Shown: piece after piece, positions 59,247 to 64,000 of the stretch | Layout of the letters: each line of letters opens with the position of its first letter | Position numbering within the stretch: the stretch's first letter is position 1 | DNA from: an uncultured Oscillospiraceae bacterium | GTDB lineage: Bacteria; Bacillota; Clostridia; Oscillospirales; Ruminococcaceae | Assembly (NCBI GenBank): GCA_900552945.1 | Contig: USBI01000002.1 | Location: 14,769 to 78,768 of the forward strand | DNA length: 64,000 bases | Reading direction: 5' to 3' | The notes under the pieces: generated by a model | Databases searched by the model: none | The model's input: only the letters and a program-made list of their open reading frames with translations | Told to the model about the DNA's origin: nothing | Made by a program: the position numbers and the translations under genes

Positions 59247-59714
59247 TCACATTCCCATAGAGAATCCCTGTTCTTCATCTTCGGATTCATCCTCCGATTC
59301 GTCCTCGCCGGAATCGTCCTCAAAATCGTCTACAAGGGCTGTTTCATCCTGTTCGGTATCTTCTTCGCCCGGTTCGGGATCGTCCGCCTGTGTCTCGCTG
59401 TGGGCTTCACGCTCGGCCTGATCCCGTGTTAGCTCCTGTTCGATCAGTCCGATGATGAATTCCTTCTGTGTCATGTTGTTGCGGTGCAGATAGTCCTTGA
59501 TCTTTTGGAACAGATCCTCCGGCACCTGAAACGCCAATGTTCTCATATTTCCCGTATCCTCCTTCGTCTGAAATTGTGGGTGGAGTTCGTCGTGCAGGGC
59601 AAGAGACACAAACTCCGCCATTGTTATGCCGTGGCTTTCGATATACTGCTTTACCTCCGCATGAAGCCCGGCGTCCACTTTGACCGTAATACCTTTCTTC
59701 GCCTCATTCGGCAT
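59247..59714 (-). CDS. RHH/antitoxin-like protein with acidic tail
   Basis: A 155-residue protein. The first half resembles a pair of ribbon-helix-helix segments (ITVKVDAGLHAEVKQYIESHGITMAEFV and LAFQVPEDLFQKIKDYLHRNNMTQKEFI). The second half is very acidic (Glu/Asp-rich). ATG at 59714 after GAGGTGATGAC. It follows a small gene of 46 codons. A DNA-binding or plasmid-partition-like role is possible; not known. Confidence 0.65.
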   Translation of the reverse strand: MPNEAKKGITVKVDAGLHAEVKQYIESHGITMAEFVSLALHDELHPQFQTKEDTGNMRTLAFQVPEDLFQKIKDYLHRNNMTQKEFIIGLIEQELTRDQAEREAHSETQADDPEPGEEDTEQDETALVDDFEDDSGEDESEDESEDEEQGFSMGM

Positions 59715-59844
59715 TGTCATCACCTCGTTTCATATATTTTCGGATTGCCCTCACAATGATTTCTTCTGCAGATGTTTCTTCTTCCGCAGCGCAGAGCAGA
59801 AGCCGTTCCATCAAAGGCTCTGAAAGCTCGATATGAATTTCCAT
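59704..59844 (-). CDS. Small CopG/RHH-like protein
   Basis: A 46-residue protein: MEIHIELSEPLMERLLLCAAEEETSAEEII then basic VRAIRKYMKR. Strand-helix-helix layout as in RHH repressors. ATG at 59844 after AGGAGGCGGTTT. It overlaps the following RHH-like gene. Confidence 0.65.
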   Translation of the reverse strand: MEIHIELSEPLMERLLLCAAEEETSAEEIIVRAIRKYMKRGDDNAE

Positions 59845-59854
59845 AAACCGCCTC

Positions 59855-60541
59855 CTACATCCCCATAACGAGGGAATTGTCCTCATCCATGCCGTCGTCT
59901 TGCGTTTCCTGTTCTTCTGCCAGTTCCTCCTGTGTCAGCTTGCGGAAGGAATCCTCGCCGGGGCACAGACCGAGGGAGCGGCCGTTGTCGAAAGCACAGT
60001 GCAGGGTGCCGAGGTCATCCACAAACCTGACTGTACCGCGCATATTGTCTTCCACCGGTCGGGGATCGTCTCCCATGTGCAGAAGCAAGACCCTCGTTCC
60101 GGGCGGATAGGCTTCCTTGTAGCGTTCTGCCTGTCGATGCAGGCGTTCCCATTCGTTCATGCTGATTTCCTCCTTGTGTGTTTCGTTCATTTGGTTTTCC
60201 TGACCGTATATTTCGATTGCATACAGGACGCTACCGTCATTTTTGCGGCGATCCAATATCTGTATCCCCGAACCGTTGAAGCGATAGTCGGACGCTTTCC
60301 CGAAAGGCGTCCAACCGCCTTTCCCGTAATTGCAAGCAGACCATTTATGCTCCGGCTGATCTTTTATTTTGGAATAGAAACCGTTGGTTTGAACCTTCGT
60401 CACCACACGAGTCAAGCCGACGATATCGGGATGGTATTGATGTTCCGTCGCCACAAACTCGGTGCCTACTTGGATATGCCGTTTCAGATCGGCAAGGTTT
60501 TTGATGGAAAGCGGATACCGTTCTTTCTTTTCTTCTGCCAT
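59855..60541 (-). CDS. DUF4314-containing protein
   Basis: A 228-residue protein. The N-terminal half (LADLKRHIQVGTEFVATEHQYH...) is of unknown type. The C-terminal part (about 145-205) matches the DUF4314 pattern: YPPGTRVLLLHMGDDPRPV, MRGTVRFVDDLGTLHCAFDNG and LGLCPGEDSF. ATG at 60541 after GGAGGAATGTGAAC. DUF4314 is frequent in Tn1549-like elements and usually encoded alone, so this is a fused form. The stop overlaps the ATG-following region of the small RHH gene cluster. Confidence 0.7.
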   Translation of the reverse strand: MAEEKKERYPLSIKNLADLKRHIQVGTEFVATEHQYHPDIVGLTRVVTKVQTNGFYSKIKDQPEHKWSACNYGKGGWTPFGKASDYRFNGSGIQILDRRKNDGSVLYAIEIYGQENQMNETHKEEISMNEWERLHRQAERYKEAYPPGTRVLLLHMGDDPRPVEDNMRGTVRFVDDLGTLHCAFDNGRSLGLCPGEDSFRKLTQEELAEEQETQDDGMDEDNSLVMGM

Positions 60542-60543
60542 GT

Positions 60544-61404
60544 TCACATTCCTCCGAACTGCATTCCCTGCGCTTCTTCGATACAGCCGTCGAGTTCGTC
60601 CTCGGTGCAGAGAAAATAGCTGTCGCTGCTGTTCCAGAAGGAAACGAACAGATCGCCGTCCTCGGTGCGGATGGGTTGCTGCTCAAAATGCTCGCCAAAG
60701 CCGTCCGAACACTGACCGACCAGCCATTCCTTGAATTTCTCGGTTTCATCCTCGGACAGTGCTTCCTTGAACCGGCAATCGATCCTGCCGTACAGCTTTC
60801 CTTTGTATTCGTCGACCGTCCATGTGGCGGAGACGAGTTTTGCCTTGATTGACTCGTCGTCATCGTAAAACTGTGCCATTTCGTCCTCCGGCGAGGATTG
60901 CTCCATCTCTAACAGCTCACGAATATCCCATTCATAGCTTTTCAGAAAAAGGTTTCCGACCGATATCAGATCCCCATATTCGGCGTCCTCGATATTGCCT
61001 TCAAGTGGGCAGAAGAAGGACATTTTCACCGGTCCGGTCTGTTCGGTCATCTCTCTGATGTCCCGAAGCATCTCCGCCATGTTGGAGTATTGGTCGTATA
61101 GCAGATTCTGCTCCAGCTCTTGCTTGATATCTTCGTCCGCATTCGCCACGGCAAAGGCCGCGGTGTTGGCGTCTGCCAGCGTACTGTTTTCGCCCAGCAA
61201 AAGGAGCAAATGGTTGCCGATATCGCTGTCCGCATAGAGCTTGACTCGGATATCGTCACCCTCGTTGTCGGTCAGCGGAATCCTTTCGGGCGCTTTGCGG
61301 CTGCCTATGGAGCAAAGTTCCTCGTAAATTTTGAGATAGTCCTTCGGAAATTCCGTAACCAGCGTGTTTTCTTTGTAGGTAATAATCGCATTGAGCAGTG
61401 CCAT
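60544..61404 (-). CDS. Unknown acidic ICE protein (286 residues)
   Basis: A 286-residue acidic protein. Start MALLNAIITYKENTLVTEFPKDYL at 61404 after GGGGGAATGTGAAA. A beta-rich first half (DIRVKLYADSDIGNHLLLLL) and a helical acidic second half. No motif recognised. The N-terminal region slightly resembles the ArdA-like paralogues. It is overlapped by both neighbours, so the run 59.2-63.3 kb is one operon. Confidence 0.6.
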   Translation of the reverse strand: MALLNAIITYKENTLVTEFPKDYLKIYEELCSIGSRKAPERIPLTDNEGDDIRVKLYADSDIGNHLLLLLGENSTLADANTAAFAVANADEDIKQELEQNLLYDQYSNMAEMLRDIREMTEQTGPVKMSFFCPLEGNIEDAEYGDLISVGNLFLKSYEWDIRELLEMEQSSPEDEMAQFYDDDESIKAKLVSATWTVDEYKGKLYGRIDCRFKEALSEDETEKFKEWLVGQCSDGFGEHFEQQPIRTEDGDLFVSFWNSSDSYFLCTEDELDGCIEEAQGMQFGGM

Positions 61405-61406
61405 TT

Positions 61407-62552
61407 TCACATTCCCCCCATCGTCATATCCTCGTCGGAATCGAGTATTTCGGAAAGCTCCGCGCCATCCTGCATACAGACAAAGCCGGACGATATAAAT
61501 TCGCCGCCGTTCGCTTCCGCCAGATATTCGCCAAATCCGTTGAAATCGAAGAAATCTTCCAATTCGAGATTCAGATCATATTTCGGATCGGTTTCCGCAA
61601 AATAACGCCCGACGGTTTCATAATCCTCGGCCTCCTTGATAAAGACGAAGTCACCGATATGCTCGGCAAGTGCGATCAGATCCTTTGTGCTGTCCACATC
61701 GGCATACTCCGCAACGGCGGTCAGTTTATCCAAATCCATATCCGCGCAGTTGACGGCTTCGGCAAGTCGGTTCACTTCGTAAATCCCTTCCGTGCGGCAA
61801 AGGTCTTTCATCCGGTTTTCCCATGCCGGATTGTTTGTCGTAAAGTCGGTCAGGCTGATTTCGCAGCTATCCTCACCATCTGCGCCGAGCCTGCGGAACG
61901 CCTTGTCGATGGCAAGAGATTCACACGGCAGATAGAGGTATTCCGCTTTATCTTTGTATTTCGCTTCCGCAATTACAAGCACGCCGCTGTCGTACACATA
62001 AGCCGGGAACACCTGCCCGTCGTAAAGTTCTTCAAACGGACGGCTTTTGTCCTTAAAGAACAGACCGTGTTCGGTAAAGACGCCCTCGCCGGACTGCAGC
62101 AGTTTTCTTCCGATCTCGGCATACTTGGGATTGTCGGTATCATCCGCAGGCATACCGCCTTGCGTATTCAGCGTGTATTCTATGCCCACCTTCTGCATAT
62201 CCCCGACATTCTGAATGAGTGTGTATTTGTCGAGGTTGAAGCTCAAATTGATGAGGTCTTTCAGGCTTGTGAAGCCTTCCAGACGCATGGCTTCATAAAA
62301 TTGCAATTCTTCATTTCCGAAGAAGCTGTCCAGCCGTTTGGCAAGATAGTTCATTTCATCCAGATTGACAAAGGTGTTTTCCAGCGCCGTTAATTCCGTT
62401 GGGTATTCCACCTTCGCCAAAAACAGCTCGGCGGTGTCATCCGGCGCATGAAGTTTTGCGAGCTTTGTGCGAAGTTCGCTTTCGGAGCAGGGAAACGCTA
62501 TGGAAACTTCCGTATCGTTATATTGAAATTTTGCCTTGATATCCGCCATCAT
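61407..62552 (-). CDS. Acidic ArdA-like antirestriction protein (paralogue 2)
   Basis: A 381-residue protein sharing with the 520-residue protein the block LDEMNYLAKRLDSF ... TSLKDLINLSFNLDKYTLIQNVGDMQKVG, with a similar acidic composition. The C-terminal segment (LELEDFFDFNGFGEYLAEANGGEFISSGFV) also occurs in antirestriction-annotated proteins. ATG at 62552 after GAGGTGACAGTAA, overlapping the stop of the preceding gene in ATGA. Two paralogues in one element suggests distinct restriction targets or a heterodimer. Confidence 0.65.
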   Translation of the reverse strand: MMADIKAKFQYNDTEVSIAFPCSESELRTKLAKLHAPDDTAELFLAKVEYPTELTALENTFVNLDEMNYLAKRLDSFFGNEELQFYEAMRLEGFTSLKDLINLSFNLDKYTLIQNVGDMQKVGIEYTLNTQGGMPADDTDNPKYAEIGRKLLQSGEGVFTEHGLFFKDKSRPFEELYDGQVFPAYVYDSGVLVIAEAKYKDKAEYLYLPCESLAIDKAFRRLGADGEDSCEISLTDFTTNNPAWENRMKDLCRTEGIYEVNRLAEAVNCADMDLDKLTAVAEYADVDSTKDLIALAEHIGDFVFIKEAEDYETVGRYFAETDPKYDLNLELEDFFDFNGFGEYLAEANGGEFISSGFVCMQDGAELSEILDSDEDMTMGGM

Positions 62553-63244
62553 TTACTGTCACCTCGTTTCATGTTTTCCAAAGCTCCAAGCCCGAATCGC
62601 CGGATCGCCATTGCATTGCAGATAAGGCCGAACACCTTCGGCGTGACAAGGCTTTTATCGGCAAGCTCGCTGACGGTCAGATTTCTTGTTCCGAGATACA
62701 GATCCTTTGCCGCACAGAACAGGGGGTAGCTGTTCGTATTCGTCCCGTGCAGACGTACTTGCTCGAAGCAAATGGCATTGTTGACAACAGCGTATTTTAC
62801 GCAGTGCCATAGCATAAAGTCTGCGGTCAGCAGATACAGCGCCGACATAAGGGCTTGGTTGTTTCGATCCTTTTTCATGATAAAATCTTCAAAGACCGCA
62901 CGGTGCTTTTCGTTTCGATAGTCCATCGGTTTATCCTCACTTTCCTTGATGTATTGTCCCAGCCTTTCTTGAAACAGAGGTGACGATGCGGCATACAGCG
63001 TTTCTCTGAACACCTCGGCGGGAGCAGCTTTTCCGCATCTGATCCGCTGTGCAATGCAGGGATTATCATAAACGCATATAACATCCGGCGGTTTTTCTCT
63101 GCGGTGCATACAAAAACTGCAATCGTCACGGATTCGGTTACCGCCATGCAAGAGGACGACGCCGTGTCCTCTCTGCGGGAAGTTCGGGATGAGCCGCATC
63201 ATTTTTTCAATTTCCCGAAGCGCCTTTGTCTCGGTAAAATACAT
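62549..63244 (-). CDS. DUF6075-like protein
   Basis: A 231-residue protein with N-terminal MYFTETKALREIEKMMRLIP, a Cys pair (DDCSFCMHRRE) and basic-helical C-terminal half (RNLTVSELADKSLVTPKVFGLI) that could be an HTH. I recall DUF6075 for this type but am unsure. ATG at 63244 after AAAGGAAAACAGTCT; an upstream ATG at 63262 overlaps the previous stop in ATGA and is an alternative. No catalytic site can be named. Confidence 0.65.
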   Translation of the reverse strand: MYFTETKALREIEKMMRLIPNFPQRGHGVVLLHGGNRIRDDCSFCMHRREKPPDVICVYDNPCIAQRIRCGKAAPAEVFRETLYAASSPLFQERLGQYIKESEDKPMDYRNEKHRAVFEDFIMKKDRNNQALMSALYLLTADFMLWHCVKYAVVNNAICFEQVRLHGTNTNSYPLFCAAKDLYLGTRNLTVSELADKSLVTPKVFGLICNAMAIRRFGLGALENMKRGDSK

Positions 63245-63258
63245 AGACTGTTTTCCTT

Positions 63259-63957
63259 TCATTGTGATAAATCAAAATCGGAGGCCATATCCTGTGCCTC
63301 CGTAATGTCTGTCAGATATTTGGGATCGACGATAACCTCCGATTCATTTCGTCCGTTGAACAGGGCATAGATATGCTCTTTGGCTATCTTGGCTTCATAT
63401 ACCGTGCCGTCCTCTCCGAAACGGTGGGCAAACCATTCGGCGGTCTGCCGGTTGAGCGTCCATGACAGCGCTCTGACGCAGTCTGCATTATATTCGGTCA
63501 CGCCGCGATAAACGGTGAGAGGATCGTCAAGCTCTTGAAAATCCCTGTATTCATCCTCATCCATAAGAACCTGCGGATCGGCGGACTGAAACATAGTGAC
63601 CAGCTTTCTCATGCTCACTTCCGGATCATTGTTTGGGGCTTCGCACATAATCCAGGCGCTCGAAAGAATTTGCGAAAAATCATTTTTCGACAAGTAGGGG
63701 GCAGCATATTTCAGAAACGCCAAGCCGTATGGTTTATTGACCATCATGTATATCCGAAATACATTGTCCGTGTGGTCGATTGCCGAGGCCACCGCATTTC
63801 TCCATCGCTGCAGGCTGTCTGCATCCCGTGTAATATCCAGCGGCATGAAATTCCCGCCGCCTTTTTCCGGCAGAACAACAATACCGGAAGATGTGAATGG
63901 GTGCTGCACCACGACTGGTGAGAATTCCGTTTCATGGACATCCGTCATGAGTAGCAT
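63259..63957 (-). CDS. C-terminal part of an ADP-ribosyltransferase-fold protein (5' end lost)
   Basis: At least 232 residues. The C-terminal region has a pattern of R-S-E type ADP-ribosyltransferases: LTVYRGVT (Arg, about 151-157), ALSWTLNRQTAEWFA (STS-like) and NGRNESEVIVDP (ExE). These enzymes transfer ADP-ribose from NAD to a protein or RNA. The frame runs into adapter sequence at 63964, so the true start lies outside; the first native Met is at 63957. Fold assignment rests on motif spacing only. It heads the acidic-protein operon. Frame residues before Met (MYKRQ) come from the adapter and are not biological. Confidence 0.55.
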   Translation of the reverse strand: MLLMTDVHETEFSPVVVQHPFTSSGIVVLPEKGGGNFMPLDITRDADSLQRWRNAVASAIDHTDNVFRIYMMVNKPYGLAFLKYAAPYLSKNDFSQILSSAWIMCEAPNNDPEVSMRKLVTMFQSADPQVLMDEDEYRDFQELDDPLTVYRGVTEYNADCVRALSWTLNRQTAEWFAHRFGEDGTVYEAKIAKEHIYALFNGRNESEVIVDPKYLTDITEAQDMASDFDLSQ

Positions 63958-63963
63958 CTTAGC

Positions 63964-64000
63964 CTGTCTCTTATACACATCTCCGAGCCCACGAGACCGG
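63964..64000. other. Nextera (Tn5) adapter sequence at contig end
   Basis: 63964-63982 is the 19-bp Tn5 mosaic end (CTGTCTCTTATACACATCT) and 63983-63997 is CCGAGCCCACGAGAC, the Nextera read-2 adapter. It is sequencing-library contamination, not biology. Confidence 0.97.

Noticed and set aside
1..64000. CRISPR arrays, rRNA and tRNA genes
   Set aside because: No regularly spaced repeats, no rRNA-like sequence and no cloverleaf with the conserved T-arm were noticed on reading.

Overview
The window looks like a piece of a gut-type Clostridia (Firmicutes) genome or metagenome contig. Support: strong AGGAGG-type ribosome binding sites, compact co-directional operons, TetR/SpoVG/AbrB-type regulators, a class B sortase with a VaFE/Cna_B surface protein, and Tn1549-style conjugation genes. 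Almost every gene is on the minus strand; the only convincing plus-strand gene is a small Xre-type repressor at 7.8 kb. The last ~37 bases are Nextera/Tn5 adapter sequence, so the right edge is an artificial contig end.

Layout. (1) 1-480: chromosomal flank, the N-terminus of an aldo/keto reductase and the 3' remnant of a flavodoxin gene cut at a TAG. (2) 480-~7.4 kb: left end of a large integrative conjugative element (ICE): inverted repeats, a Tn554-type recombination module (TnpC-like protein plus three overlapping tyrosine recombinases), a MazF/PemK toxin with an unknown partner, and a sigma-70-like factor behind a structured leader. (3) 7.8-28.3 kb: cargo of about 20 kb rich in membrane, lipid and stress genes: oleate hydratase, three TetR regulators and one ArsR regulator, a diacylglycerol-glucosyltransferase-like enzyme, PlsY, a CmpB-family membrane protein, a calcium-loop protein, an FtsH with an in-frame amber codon, a GT8 glycosyltransferase, a VTT/DedA protein, an alpha/beta hydrolase, an extra MetK, a radical SAM protein, a YhgE-like protein, an MMPL transporter and an HdeD-like protein. 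(4) 28.4-64 kb: conjugation and maintenance module: HTH protein, VirD4 coupling protein split by a group II intron (exact splice sites can be read), Toprim protein, relaxase fused to Sel1 repeats, RHH accessory protein, a gamma-glutamylcyclotransferase/amidoligase pair, a CwlT-like hydrolase frameshifted into a DUF3848-like gene, VirB4, sortase B, PrgI-, VirB6- and VirB2-like proteins, a 1676-residue thioester/Cna_B/VaFE adhesin, a lipoprotein, SpoVG, two AbrB-like proteins, two orphan DNA methyltransferases, two paralogous large acidic ArdA-like proteins, several acidic unknowns, and a C-terminal fragment resembling an ADP-ribosyltransferase.

How it works together (inference). The recombinases excise and integrate the element. 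Relaxase, RHH protein and VirD4 process the DNA and deliver it to a VirB-type channel (VirB4, VirB6, PrgI, CwlT). The sortase and adhesin may promote mating contact, and the methyltransferases and ArdA-like proteins may protect incoming DNA. The cargo looks like a regulated membrane-lipid and envelope-stress programme. The right end of the ICE and the other half of the flavodoxin gene lie outside the window.
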